From positions 42,358-106,357 of the forward strand of contig NZ_JAMGZK010000034.1 of NCBI RefSeq assembly GCF_025564065.1: 64,000 nucleotides of DNA, given 5' to 3'. The notes below the pieces were generated by a model. It worked only from the letters and a program-made list of their open reading frames with translations, was not told the DNA's origin and did not search any database. The position numbers and the translations under genes were made by a program. This stretch comes from Silvania hatchlandensis. GTDB taxonomy: Bacteria; Pseudomonadota; Gammaproteobacteria; Enterobacterales; Enterobacteriaceae. Positions within the stretch are counted from its first letter, which is position 1. The number at the start of each line of letters is the position of its first letter. Positions 15,892 through 24,605 of this stretch are shown here, piece after piece.

Positions 15892-17097
15892 TTACCAGTA
15901 GCGCTCCCACACCTGGCGTACCCGCGTCAGTGCTTCAAGGTAAAAGTAATCCCCCCAACTGCAGCACTCATCCACCCCAATGCCCGCGGGCAGGTGATAA
16001 ACCGAATGCTTCAGCAATCCTTCGCACGCGTCATCGTCTCCCGCCAGATAATGGTCCGTCAGCGACTGCACCATCCGCAGCGCCATCTCCTCGTAATGGG
16101 CACGATGCTCATCCAGTGCAGGCAGTACGTTGACCAGCTCGAACAGGCCGCAGGCGGCGATGGCGGCTGCCGAGCTGTCGCGTACCGCGTCGGTGCCCAG
16201 TAGGGCTAAATCCCAGTGGCACACGTCATCTTCCGGCAGGCGATTGATAAAATAGTGGCTCAGGCTGCGGGTCAGTTCGACCAGCTGTTTATCTCCGGTG
16301 TAGAGATAGCTGAGCACAAAGCCATAGATGGCCCACGCCTGGCCGCGCGACCAGCACGACGTATCGCTGAACCCCTGATGCGTATCGCCAAAGCGCGGCT
16401 CGCCGGTCACCACGTCCATGTAGAAGGTATGAAAGGTCGAGGCATCCGGTCGCACGATGTACTTTGCCGCCTGCTGCGCATGTGCCGCTGCGGCCTCAGC
16501 ATAGCGTGCATCCCCGGTCTGCTGGCTGGCCCAGTACAGAAGCGGCAAATTCATATTGCAATCAATGATCATCCGCCCCTGCTGCGCCGGGTCGCTTAAG
16601 TCTCCCCACGCCTGAATAATGCCGGCCACCGGGTGATAGCGCTCCATCAGGATGTCGGCCGCCTGCAGCGCGGTCTGGCGGGCGCGTTCATTGCCCGTTA
16701 AACGCCAGGCGTTAACGCAGGAGAGCGAATAGAGAAAGCCCAGATCGTGGGTTGCCGTTTCAACGCGCTGCGCCAGTCGCTCGGCAAAAGAGGGCAGATA
16801 CCGCTCCGCCGCCTGACGGTATTTGTCATCACCGGTGAGCTCCCAGGCCAGCCACAGCTGCCCGGTCCAGAAGCTGGTGGTCCACTGGGTATTTTCGGAC
16901 GGCGTCCATTTGCCGCCTTCGCAGGCTTCATTCGGGAAGCGATCGCCCATCGCAACGATGGTCTTATCCAGCCTGCGGGTGATGCGTTCTATCGCCTTAT
17001 CCACCTTGCGGCGCAGCAGCAGGCGATCGACCTGGTGCAGTTCAATGGGGCGCAGTGACTCGGTCACGGCATGGGCAGTGACTAATGAACGGGTCAT
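15892..17097 (-). CDS. Glycoside hydrolase family 88 unsaturated uronyl hydrolase
   Basis: The 401-residue protein has the (alpha/alpha)6-barrel signature of unsaturated glucuronyl hydrolases: 'QWTTSFWTGQLWLAWELTGDDKY', 'THDLGFLYSLSC' (Asp of the catalytic pair), 'IIDCNMNLPLLYWA', 'DTSCWSRGQAWAIYGFVLSYLYTG', 'DSSAAAIAACGLFELV' and 'CSWGDYFYLEALTR'. GH88 enzymes hydrate the C4-C5 double bond left by polysaccharide lyases on uronides, releasing a 5-keto sugar acid. There is no signal peptide, so it acts in the cytoplasm on imported disaccharides. It lies 14 bp behind the sugar transporter. No lyase is in the window, so substrates probably come from other organisms' lyases. Confidence 0.9.
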   Translation of the reverse strand: MTRSLVTAHAVTESLRPIELHQVDRLLLRRKVDKAIERITRRLDKTIVAMGDRFPNEACEGGKWTPSENTQWTTSFWTGQLWLAWELTGDDKYRQAAERYLPSFAERLAQRVETATHDLGFLYSLSCVNAWRLTGNERARQTALQAADILMERYHPVAGIIQAWGDLSDPAQQGRMIIDCNMNLPLLYWASQQTGDARYAEAAAAHAQQAAKYIVRPDASTFHTFYMDVVTGEPRFGDTHQGFSDTSCWSRGQAWAIYGFVLSYLYTGDKQLVELTRSLSHYFINRLPEDDVCHWDLALLGTDAVRDSSAAAIAACGLFELVNVLPALDEHRAHYEEMALRMVQSLTDHYLAGDDDACEGLLKHSVYHLPAGIGVDECCSWGDYFYLEALTRVRQVWERYW

Positions 17098-17111
17098 AAA
17101 GTGTCCTTAGA

Positions 17112-18395
17112 TTAGTGTTTTACCGGTTCGACCGGTGAGGGTTTCAGTTCCGGAGAAAAGCTGCCGGTCGCGCCGCGTACAGACCGACACGGTGAGAGGG
17201 TGAAAGCGGAGATAAGGGTGAACAGCAGGGCGCAGCCGCCCATTATCAGGTAGGTCTGTTCGAAGCCAATTTTCTCGTACAGATAACCTGCAGGCGGCGC
17301 CACCACCACGGAGCCGACGTAAACCATCGCCTGATAACCCAGCAGGTACATGGTGGCATTCACTTTTTTATGGAAATGCTCGGCGATGTATTTGAAAACC
17401 GAAATCAGCAGCAGCGCGATCTCAACGCCGTACAGCGGCTTGATAATTGAGATGATCAGCGGGTCCGAGGTCAGCCCCGAAGCGATCAGGCGTATCCCCA
17501 CCACCAGGCCACACAACAGCAGGCCTTTTTTGGCCCCGAAGTGATTCACCACCGCCGGGATAAACATCATCATCAGAAACTCAATGCCCGCCTGCAGGGT
17601 ACCCAGATAGCCGTACCACGCGTTGCCCTGCTGTTTGGTCTCGAAAAAGGAGACGAAGTAGCGGGGGAACTGCTGCTCGGCGACAAACATCATCCACGCC
17701 ACACCGGCCACATACAGGCTGAACATCCAGAACTTCTGCGTTTTCAGCAACGCAATCACGTCGGCAAAGACAATGCGGCTGTCTGCAATGACGTTGTTAT
17801 GGCGCAACTGCTCGTCGCCAATTTTCAGGCTCATCAACACCAGCAGCATCAGTACCGAGGTCCCGCTGCTGAGCAGAAAGTTAGCCAGCGGGGTGATGTT
17901 AAACAGCACTCCCGACACCGAGGCGGCCAACGCCCAGCCGAGAGATCCCCACATGCGGATCCGGCCAAACTCCAGGTTATACAGCCGGCTAAAGCGATCG
18001 GCATAGGATTCCGCCGCCGCGACGCCGGCATACCAGCCGAGGCTCAGCCAGAACGCGCCGACCACGATGCCAATTGTGGTGTGGGTTAACAGCAGAGGCT
18101 GATAAACCGTGACAAAAAACGGTGCCATCAGCGCCGACGTGGCGCAGACAAAATAGAGCAGCCATTTGCTCATGCCTATTTTATCCATGATGTAGCCGTA
18201 GACCGGTTTTAAAATCACCGCAAATAAGCCGTTGATCGCAAACACGCTGCCAATCGTTATGCTGTCTAGTCCAACTTTCTGACTGAGCCATAAAGCATAT
18301 AAACCAAAGCTTGATGACCAGGTGAAAAAGTACAGAAAAATAAACACGCTCATTTTTATTTGAGCGGTACGAACGGGCGAGGACAGAGTCATCAT
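17112..18395 (-). CDS. Oligosaccharide:H+ symporter-family MFS transporter
   Basis: The 427-residue membrane protein has 12 hydrophobic segments and resembles the LacY/RafB group: 'QIKMSVFIFLYFFTWSSSFGLYALWLSQKVGLDSITIGSVFAINGLFAVILKPVYGYIMDKIGMSKWLLYF' is its N-terminal part with the loop 2-3 'GYIMDKIG' motif, and 'FGRIRMWGSLGWALAASVSGVLF' corresponds to the TM5 region of that family. With the GH88 gene directly behind it, the likely substrate is an unsaturated uronic-acid disaccharide. The AraC-type gene on the opposite strand probably regulates both. The C-terminal tail is polar. Confidence 0.87.
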   Translation of the reverse strand: MMTLSSPVRTAQIKMSVFIFLYFFTWSSSFGLYALWLSQKVGLDSITIGSVFAINGLFAVILKPVYGYIMDKIGMSKWLLYFVCATSALMAPFFVTVYQPLLLTHTTIGIVVGAFWLSLGWYAGVAAAESYADRFSRLYNLEFGRIRMWGSLGWALAASVSGVLFNITPLANFLLSSGTSVLMLLVLMSLKIGDEQLRHNNVIADSRIVFADVIALLKTQKFWMFSLYVAGVAWMMFVAEQQFPRYFVSFFETKQQGNAWYGYLGTLQAGIEFLMMMFIPAVVNHFGAKKGLLLCGLVVGIRLIASGLTSDPLIISIIKPLYGVEIALLLISVFKYIAEHFHKKVNATMYLLGYQAMVYVGSVVVAPPAGYLYEKIGFEQTYLIMGGCALLFTLISAFTLSPCRSVRGATGSFSPELKPSPVEPVKH

Positions 18396-18598
18396 TATTT
18401 CTCCTGATTACTCATATATAGCTTCATTACGTGTAAAAGCACACGGTGGGTGAAGACTAGTGCGCCCGTTGATAATCTCCGAGTGAGCCACCTCACAAAA
18501 ACTAGCCGTTATTTAAATAATGGTGGATAAAATCGCGCAGAGGGCAATATTTTATAAATGATGGCGTAAAAACTTAAATCTATTGCCCTGAGAGAAAC

Positions 18599-19453
18599 AT
18601 GCATCCACGACAGCAGATGGAGCGCATTGCGCTGAATGATGACGTTATCGCGCTGTACCGCCCCCGGGGCTCCAGCGCCCTGTATTACCACTGGCACCAG
18701 TGCGTTGAATTTCTTTATGTTTCAGAGGGCTATGGCATAGTGGTGGTCGATAATCGCCACTACACCGCCCGTCCCGGACGGCTGTTTATCTTTCCTCCTT
18801 TCCGGCTGCATAAAGTGCATGTCGATGCCAGCGCACGCAATCAGTATTACCGGACCACCATGCATATCGAGCAATCGTCGGTGACGGCCGCTCTGCGGGA
18901 TTTTCCACGCCAGCAGGCGCAGTTTGCGGCGCTGGCCGCCAGTAACGTTCCCGCCCAGGTTTACGATCTCAGCGAACGCGCGGAGGTGATGGCCTGCATC
19001 CTCGATCAGTTTTGCGAACGCGAGGGCAGCCAGACAGACGCCCGCGAGGTGGCGTTTCTGGTGATGCAGATTATGGCCTTTCTTCCTGACCAGCCGCAGG
19101 CAGCGCTTTCGCAGCAGCACACCGTGGCGGCGCAGATCATGCAGTGGGTCGAAAGTCATTATCAGGAGAAGTTTTCCCTCGATGAGCTGGCCAGCGCGAT
19201 TGGCCTGTCGCGCAGCTATACGTCACGGATCTTTCGTCAGCAAACCGGTGGCAGCATCCACGAATACCTGCTCACCCGCCGCATCAAGAAAAGCTGTGAT
19301 TTATTACGGATGACGCCGTTAAGCATTCAGGCGATTGCGGAAAAGGTCGGGTTTAGCGAGATGACCTACTTTATTACCTGTTTTAAAAAGCTGATCGGGC
19401 AGACCCCGTTGCAGTATCGCAAGCATCACCTGGCGCCGGATCCTGTTTTGTAA
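18599..19453 (+). CDS. AraC-family regulator divergent from the uronide genes
   Basis: The 284-residue protein has an N-terminal AraC cupin sensor domain ('YRPRGSSALYYHWHQCVEFLYVSEGYGIVVVDNRHYTARPGRLFIFPPFRLHKV') and two C-terminal helix-turn-helix motifs ('FSLDELASAIGLSRSYTSRIFRQQTGGSIHEYLLTRRIKKSCDLLRMTPLSIQAIAEKVGFSEMTYFITCFKKLIGQTPLQYRK'). It is transcribed away from the MFS-GH88 pair across a 203-bp AT-rich region, the usual position for a sugar-responsive activator of its neighbours. The ATG at 18599 is preceded by AGAGAAAC, a weak ribosome site. Confidence 0.92.
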   Translation: MHPRQQMERIALNDDVIALYRPRGSSALYYHWHQCVEFLYVSEGYGIVVVDNRHYTARPGRLFIFPPFRLHKVHVDASARNQYYRTTMHIEQSSVTAALRDFPRQQAQFAALAASNVPAQVYDLSERAEVMACILDQFCEREGSQTDAREVAFLVMQIMAFLPDQPQAALSQQHTVAAQIMQWVESHYQEKFSLDELASAIGLSRSYTSRIFRQQTGGSIHEYLLTRRIKKSCDLLRMTPLSIQAIAEKVGFSEMTYFITCFKKLIGQTPLQYRKHHLAPDPVL

Positions 19454-19560
19454 AGATTCTCAAACAATTTAAGAAATGCCCCCTCATGGTCGCCTGACTC
19501 TTTTGGATAGCACCGCCTGGCATGCCAGGAAGAGAAAGAAGAGAGGGGAGACGTTGTCAT

Positions 19561-21117
19561 ATGGAAGCGCTTGTAAAAAATAAATTTAAAACCCAGGGCA
19601 TGATGGTGGTGTTTTTCCTGATCATGATCTTCCCATTCTTATTGGTGTCAATTTGGTCATATCAATATATTCGTCACGACGCAGAGACCACGTTTAACAA
19701 TAACTTAATGCGTTTTACTCATAATACCGCACTCGAAAGCGTCAGCAGGCCGCTGGAAGAGATAGGCCTTATATTCGAGATTGTTGCCAGCCGTATTACG
19801 CCGAAAGATCTGGACGATTATATTGCGCCCCAGGTGAGTTTTCTGAATGCCACCGTCGCGTCGATGGTGAATTCATTCAAATTCTTTGATAATGCCCTGC
19901 TTGCTGATGCCAACGGCAATGTGAAAGTTTACCCTGAAATGGATCTGACGGATTTCATTCTCCATGAGCGTGAGTGGTATAAAGACGCGCTGTATAAAAC
20001 TGACATTGAATATTCCACCGCCTATCAGACCCAGTGGAACTCTGATAATAAAACCAAGACCATCATTACGGTCAGCATGAATCTGTATGATGACGATCTG
20101 CATAAATTTGGCAATATTGCCTTTGATTTAAATCTGGAGTCCATGTCAACAATCTTACAGGATGTGGTTGTCCCTAATAATGGACGCTTCCTGGTGGTAT
20201 CGCGAGAGGGCGATATCGTGATGAGCCAGGTGGCCAGGGATCTGTTTAATAAAAAAGTCCCCACCTCCTGGATAGAACGTGCTATTGAGCAGCAAGGGAA
20301 TTTTTACGATCCTCAAACGGAAAGTTTTGTTTTTTACCGCATTTACAATAATCCGGATTGGGTGGCATTTACAGTTGTCGATAAAGCCAGCCACGCCATG
20401 TTTGCCACGAAAGCACAAAATATGCTGGGCTGGGTCATACTCGTGAGCCTGGTGATTTATGCCATCGCAATCTGCCTGTTCCGTATCTATATTCGAGAAA
20501 TTATCAATCGTCTGTATATAAGCGTGAACGGGATTGCGTGCGAGGACGGCCAGAGCAGCCTCGAACGAATCTATTACAGTATTAAAAATAGCCGTGATGA
20601 GCTGAAACACAGCCATGAAGAGCTGAATGAAGTTAAGCGTATCTCCTGCGAAGACCCGCTGACAGGTATTGGCACCCGCCGCAAGCTGGATGAGGAAATG
20701 GAGACGCTTATCAATAATAATACGCCCTTCTATTTCGCTATCATCGATCTCGATAATTTTAAAAGTATTAATGATACCTTCGGGCATAGCGTCGGGGATA
20801 GGGTGCTGAAGTATACCAGTAAGACCGGGAAGGCGATCATGGAGCCGGATTATAAACTCTACCGGTTTGGCGGCGAAGAGCTGGTCGTGATATTCCCGGG
20901 CGTCGACTATGACAGTTACTATGAATTAATGGAAACGTGGCGGGATACCGTGCATCAGCGGAACTGGCGCGAAATGGAATTAAATGTGTCATTCAGTGGC
21001 GGGATGGCCGCATGGAAAGAGGGCGACGGCATGAGTGATATTTTAAAACGGGCCGATGACCTCCTTTATGCAGCCAAACGCTCCGGAAAAAACGTGGTGA
21101 TGGGCACGCCTCCTTAA
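19561..21117 (+). CDS. Membrane diguanylate cyclase (dCache-GGDEF)
   Basis: I chose the ATG at 19561 (GGGAG ten bases upstream) over an in-frame ATG at 19522 that has no ribosome site and adds a charged tail. The 518-residue protein has TM1 (about 13-33), a large periplasmic dCache-like sensor domain, TM2 (about 290-312), a coiled linker and a GGDEF domain: 'DPLTGIGTRRKLDEEM', 'AIIDLDNFKSINDTFGHSVGDRVLKYTS' and active loop 'YRFGGEELVVIF'. The loop ends in Leu rather than Phe, and no RxxD inhibitory site precedes it. It makes c-di-GMP if active. The EAL gene starts 74 bp later and probably shares its transcript. Confidence 0.87.
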   Translation: MEALVKNKFKTQGMMVVFFLIMIFPFLLVSIWSYQYIRHDAETTFNNNLMRFTHNTALESVSRPLEEIGLIFEIVASRITPKDLDDYIAPQVSFLNATVASMVNSFKFFDNALLADANGNVKVYPEMDLTDFILHEREWYKDALYKTDIEYSTAYQTQWNSDNKTKTIITVSMNLYDDDLHKFGNIAFDLNLESMSTILQDVVVPNNGRFLVVSREGDIVMSQVARDLFNKKVPTSWIERAIEQQGNFYDPQTESFVFYRIYNNPDWVAFTVVDKASHAMFATKAQNMLGWVILVSLVIYAIAICLFRIYIREIINRLYISVNGIACEDGQSSLERIYYSIKNSRDELKHSHEELNEVKRISCEDPLTGIGTRRKLDEEMETLINNNTPFYFAIIDLDNFKSINDTFGHSVGDRVLKYTSKTGKAIMEPDYKLYRFGGEELVVIFPGVDYDSYYELMETWRDTVHQRNWREMELNVSFSGGMAAWKEGDGMSDILKRADDLLYAAKRSGKNVVMGTPP

Positions 21118-21190
21118 TTAGTGATCCCTGATTTTCTTATTTTCCTTTTTCAAATAAGAGACGGCGTTTAAAACCCTGCAGGTAAAATAA

Positions 21191-22018
21191 ATGATAACAG
21201 TCCCGGATGACGTAAAAACATTGTTGAAGAAAGTCAGTGAAAATGCCGCGGAGGAAGTGCTCTATATCCTCCTGCAGCCGTTTATAGACGTTCAGCATAC
21301 CCACTGCGTGGGCGCAGAGGCGCTGGTACGGGGCCGGGTGAACGGGAAGACGCTGTTTCCCAATCAGTTTATCGAACTGATGGAGCAAAATGGCGATATC
21401 TGTAAGGTGGGGGTCTTTGTCCTTGAACGTGGCTTGCAGTATGCGCTGGACAATAACCTGCACCTGCGTCCCACGTTTTACATGAGTTTTAATTTCTCTC
21501 CCGTTGAGCTTAACAACGCTGCAATCGTGACTGAAATCAGTGCGATCATTTCGCGCCTGAATTATCCGGTGGGCAAAATCATTATCGAAGTCACTGAAAC
21601 AACGATAGAATTAACCGAGCAGGGGCTGGCGAATATCAACCGGCTACAGTGCCTGGGGGTTGTCGTCGCCAGGGATGATATTAAAAGCCTGCAGGACTTC
21701 TTCGCCAGAGAGGCAGAGTTTTGTGCCGATGTGATTAAGCTGGATTACAGCCTGATGAACGACAGTAATTTCCCTGAAGCAGAAGCCATCATCACTGAAT
21801 GCCATAAAACATCGCGCCCCATTATTGCTGAAGGCATTGAGAATGAGGCGCATAAAAAATGGCTGCAGGATCATGACGTGACGGTGTGCCAGGGTTACTT
21901 CTACTCGCCGCCGATTGAACTGGATGCCTTCTCCCGCCGCTATGTTAATCAGCTCGTCTGCGATAATGCCTGTGGTCGCTGGAATTGCCTGTGGCATGCC
22001 GGGAACAATGCTGATTAA
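21191..22018 (+). CDS. EAL-domain c-di-GMP phosphodiesterase-like protein with altered loop 6
   Basis: The 275-residue protein is essentially one EAL domain with no membrane segment. Visible motifs are 'VGAEALVRG' (EAL), 'SFNFSPVELNN' (N ligand), 'IIIEVTETT' (E ligand), 'ADVIKLDYSLM' (catalytic K and D), 'IIAEGIENEAH' (E) and 'VCQGYFYSPPI'. The loop 6 motif, normally D-D-F-G-T-G-Y-S-S, reads 'RDDIKSLQDF': the two metal-binding aspartates remain but F-G-T-G is lost. Loop 6 helps dimerisation and metal binding, so activity may be reduced or the protein may act as a c-di-GMP sensor. It follows a GGDEF gene on the same strand. Confidence 0.85.
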   Translation: MITVPDDVKTLLKKVSENAAEEVLYILLQPFIDVQHTHCVGAEALVRGRVNGKTLFPNQFIELMEQNGDICKVGVFVLERGLQYALDNNLHLRPTFYMSFNFSPVELNNAAIVTEISAIISRLNYPVGKIIIEVTETTIELTEQGLANINRLQCLGVVVARDDIKSLQDFFAREAEFCADVIKLDYSLMNDSNFPEAEAIITECHKTSRPIIAEGIENEAHKKWLQDHDVTVCQGYFYSPPIELDAFSRRYVNQLVCDNACGRWNCLWHAGNNAD

Positions 22019-22066
22019 AATGTACCTGGCAATACCGCGCTGATGACAATCAACTAAGGATGCGTG

Positions 22067-22306
22067 ATGGCGGATATCAAACTGGATGTAAACGAGCGGG
22101 AGGCAATCAGAAGCAAGCTGGTGTCCTACTGCGAAGAGCACTTTGATTTAGAACTGGAGCAGTTCGACGCGGAGTTCTTCACCGACTACGTGATCGAAAC
22201 GCTGGGGATTGCTATCTATAACGCGGGCGTCGACGAAGCGATCCGCACCCATCAGGCGTACAGCGAGCGGATCCAGGAAGAGATCGAGCTGAAGAAGATT
22301 GTGTGA
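22067..22306 (+). CDS. DUF2164-family small protein (79 aa)
   Basis: This short soluble protein matches the DUF2164 pattern: 'IKLDVNEREAIRSKLVSYCEEHFDLELEQFDAEFFTDYVIETLGIAIYNAGVDEAI'. Function is unknown. I chose the ATG at 22067 (AAGGA six bases upstream); a GTG one codon earlier is possible. It lies 48 bp after the EAL gene on the same strand and could be read from that transcript. It converges with the NUDIX gene. Confidence 0.85.
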   Translation: MADIKLDVNEREAIRSKLVSYCEEHFDLELEQFDAEFFTDYVIETLGIAIYNAGVDEAIRTHQAYSERIQEEIELKKIV

Positions 22307-22358
22307 AGATGGCCGCACCCTGACAGGTGCGGCTGGCGACATTTCCTCGGGAATGCGT

Positions 22359-22988
22359 TTAGTCACAATATGTTGGGCCGCCTTCGCGTGCGGTACGGAT
22401 ACTGGCGTGGATCTCTTCGGGCACAATCCGGGTCAGGGACAGTTCGGGCAGGTAGTCAGGATCGAAATAACCGATTTCCAGCGATTCGTGGCTGATGGCG
22501 AGTTCGCCGCCCGTCACCTCACACAAAAAAATCATCTTATAGACATGCCAGGGATAAGGGGGATGCCCGTGCAGATTCCGGTCCCAGACCCCAAGCAGTC
22601 TGCTGACGTTAACCTCAAGCCCCGTTTCTTCCTGTACCTCGCGGATAATCGCCACGGACGGGCTGTCACCGACATCGGCCCAGCCGCCGGGCAGGCTCCA
22701 TCCTCCGTCATCGCTCTCACGAACCAGCAGGAGCTTACCTTCCTGAAGAATGATGGCGCGCACGTCGGTTTTGGGGGTGGTGTAGCCGGTCTCGTTTTTA
22801 TGCAGGGTTTTGAGCATATCTTCTGACAGGTCAAAGCGGGCAGATAACAGTCGCTCGGCGATAAGCATCAGGCTCTCGTACCGCTCCCGGTCATAGACAT
22901 CTCTGGCGTAGGTTAGCCCGGTCTGCGCGAGTGCCTGCAGGCGTTGGGAAATGTCTGTCAGTTCATTATCATTAAGGGGTTCAGTCAT
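22359..22988 (-). CDS. NUDIX hydrolase with N-terminal NUDIX_N domain
   Basis: The 209-residue protein has a helical N-terminal domain ('LTDISQRLQALAQTGLTYARDVYDRERYESLMLIAERLLSARF') typical of NUDIX_N, then a NUDIX fold: 'DVRAIILQEGKLLLVRESDDGGWSLPGGWADVGDSPSVAIIREVQEETGLEV'. The box fits G-x5-E-x7-R-E-U-x-E-E-x-G-U except that the first Glu is Asp. Members of this architecture hydrolyse ADP-ribose-like nucleoside diphosphates to remove reactive or damaged metabolites; the exact substrate is unknown. There is no obvious operon partner. Confidence 0.85.
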   Translation of the reverse strand: MTEPLNDNELTDISQRLQALAQTGLTYARDVYDRERYESLMLIAERLLSARFDLSEDMLKTLHKNETGYTTPKTDVRAIILQEGKLLLVRESDDGGWSLPGGWADVGDSPSVAIIREVQEETGLEVNVSRLLGVWDRNLHGHPPYPWHVYKMIFLCEVTGGELAISHESLEIGYFDPDYLPELSLTRIVPEEIHASIRTAREGGPTYCD

Positions 22989-23048
22989 TTAGCCTCCGGT
23001 TCAGTGATTCCATCATAGAACGTCAGCACTGAAAGACAACTCCCCGCT

Positions 23049-23384
23049 TCAGTAAACGCCGTATCGCCAGGCTGCCAGCAGTATCACGACATTGAGTATC
23101 ACGCTGAGCATAAACCGGGTCTTAAACGGCTGTTTTTGGGTTTTATGGCGAAACAGCTGCTGGCCGATTATCGCCCCGGGCCACCCGCCCAGCAGGCCAA
23201 AAACCAACAGCGTGGATTCCGGGACTCTGCGCCAGGCTTTGCGGGCCGCCATTTTGTCGGCCCCGTAGATGAGCAGCGTCAGCACGCTGGCGAGCAGGCA
23301 CCAACTGACAAAAGGGTAGGGCAGGAAACCGCTGCCTGCGGCGGCAAGGATCAGCAGAAAATAACAGAAGTGAGTAAGGCGCAT
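23049..23384 (-). CDS. DUF1294-family inner-membrane protein
   Basis: From the ATG at 23384 the product is 111 residues with four hydrophobic segments: 'LTHFCYFLLILAAAGSGFLPYPF', 'SWCLLASVLTLLIYGADKMAARKAWRRVPESTLLVFGLLGGWPGAIIGQQLFRHKTQKQPFKTRFMLSVILNVVILLAAW'. The 'Y-G-x-D-K-x-A-A...R-V-P-E-x-x-L...L-G-G-W-P-G-A...H-K-T-x-K-x-x-F' pattern is the DUF1294 signature. An in-frame ATG at 23498 would add a 38-residue polar, Cys-rich stretch that does not fit the family, so I prefer the shorter form, although its ribosome site is weak. Function unknown. Confidence 0.78.
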   Translation of the reverse strand: MRLTHFCYFLLILAAAGSGFLPYPFVSWCLLASVLTLLIYGADKMAARKAWRRVPESTLLVFGLLGGWPGAIIGQQLFRHKTQKQPFKTRFMLSVILNVVILLAAWRYGVY

Positions 23385-23521
23385 AGGGCAGCAACGGCAT
23401 GAGTAAGGAATGTGGGAGGGCAATGATACCTGAAGTGATGGGGCCGTTGGAGTCCGGGCTTTTTTCCCGTGGCAATACGTCATATAAATAACGGACATAA
23501 CCGTGATAAGCGAGTTTAACG

Positions 23522-24136
23522 ATGACCCACCCCGCCGCCAAAAACATCCTCAACATTTATCACAACCACGCTGAGGCCTTTGCGCGCCTGCGCTCTCGTA
23601 ATTTGATGGAAAAATCCTGGCTGGATAAATTCATTGGATTTATTGGCAGCAGCGGCACGGTGCTGGATATCGGCTGCGGTAACGGCCGTCCAATGGCGGA
23701 ATACCTCATTCAGCAGGGCTATCAGCTGACCGGGGTGGATGGTGCTGCGGCGATGCTGGAACGTGCCCGGATGCATTTTCCGCAGCAGCGTTGGCTGCAG
23801 GCAGATATGCGCCAGCTAGCGTTAAAAGAAACCTTCGACGGACTGATTGCCTGGGACAGCTTTTTCCATCTGACCCCGGACGATCAGCGGCGGATGCTGC
23901 CGATATTCGCCCGACATACGCATCCCGGTAGCGTGCTGATGTTTACCAGTGGCACCCACAATGGCGTTGCAATGGGGGAGTTTGAAGGTGAGCCGCTGTA
24001 TCACGCTAGCCTGGAGCCAGAAGAGTACCGGCAACTGCTGGCAGATAATGGCTTCAACGTTATTGACGTGGTGTTTGAGGATCCGGCCTGCGGCGGGCAT
24101 AGCATCTGGTTGTGTCAAAGCCCTGGGCTTATTTAA
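23522..24136 (+). CDS. Class I SAM-dependent methyltransferase
   Basis: The 204-residue protein has a standard SAM fold: motif I 'GTVLDIGCGNGRPMAEYLIQQGYQLTGVDGAAAMLERARMHF' (glycine loop and acidic residue), motif II 'LQADMRQLALKETFDGLIAWDSFFHLTPDDQRRML' and 'HPGSVLMFTSGTHNG'. Similar short proteins are annotated as generic small-molecule methyltransferases; the substrate cannot be read from the sequence. It is monocistronic, convergent on nothing, and followed by an AT-rich gap with a small secreted protein gene. Confidence 0.85.
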   Translation: MTHPAAKNILNIYHNHAEAFARLRSRNLMEKSWLDKFIGFIGSSGTVLDIGCGNGRPMAEYLIQQGYQLTGVDGAAAMLERARMHFPQQRWLQADMRQLALKETFDGLIAWDSFFHLTPDDQRRMLPIFARHTHPGSVLMFTSGTHNGVAMGEFEGEPLYHASLEPEEYRQLLADNGFNVIDVVFEDPACGGHSIWLCQSPGLI

Positions 24137-24260
24137 TTTGTGACGTGAATTGATTATCTTTAATTAATTTGAATGATGCGTCTACTTGTTTTGCATCAAG
24201 TTATTTAGGTTCAGCGCGCATTATTTTTAGCGTAATACCTCAGCGGCTAAAAGTAATGAT

Positions 24261-24557
24261 ATGAAAAGTAAAACATTATTAATGATTGCTTTCATTGCCA
24301 GCGCTGTTTTTATTGGCGGCAATGCAACAGCAAAAGGGAAGGCGGTCTCAGACGCATCAGTTAAAGAAAATATAATTCAAGCATCGATCGCCTCGTATCC
24401 AGGCGTATGTGCTTGTCCTTTCAATCGGGCAAGGAATGGTAGTGCATGCGGCAAACGTAGCGCATGGAGCAAGGCCGGGGGCTATGCTCCTGTTTGCTAT
24501 GAAAAAGAAGTGACAACTGAGATGGTTAAGCAGTGGCGCGAACAAAATCAGAGTTAA
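24261..24557 (+). CDS. Small secreted Cys-rich protein with C-x-C-P...P-x-C-Y motif
   Basis: The 98-residue product has a signal peptide (MKSKTLLMIAFIASAVFIGGNATA|KG). The mature part has four Cys in one compact motif: 'YPGVCACPFNRARNGSACGKRSAWSKAGGYAPVCYEKEVT', which looks like a small disulfide-bonded or metal-binding fold and ends in a helix ('EMVKQWREQNQ'). I recall this C-x-C-P-[YF]...C-G-x-R-S-A...P-x-C-Y pattern from other proteobacterial small proteins but no function. Upstream DNA is AT-rich and there is no clear Shine-Dalgarno sequence. It may be an acquired gene. Confidence 0.7.
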   Translation: MKSKTLLMIAFIASAVFIGGNATAKGKAVSDASVKENIIQASIASYPGVCACPFNRARNGSACGKRSAWSKAGGYAPVCYEKEVTTEMVKQWREQNQS

Positions 24558-24605
24558 ATTCGCGCGCTTAAAATTACCTGCAATGGGCACTATTAAACCG
24601 GTGCG

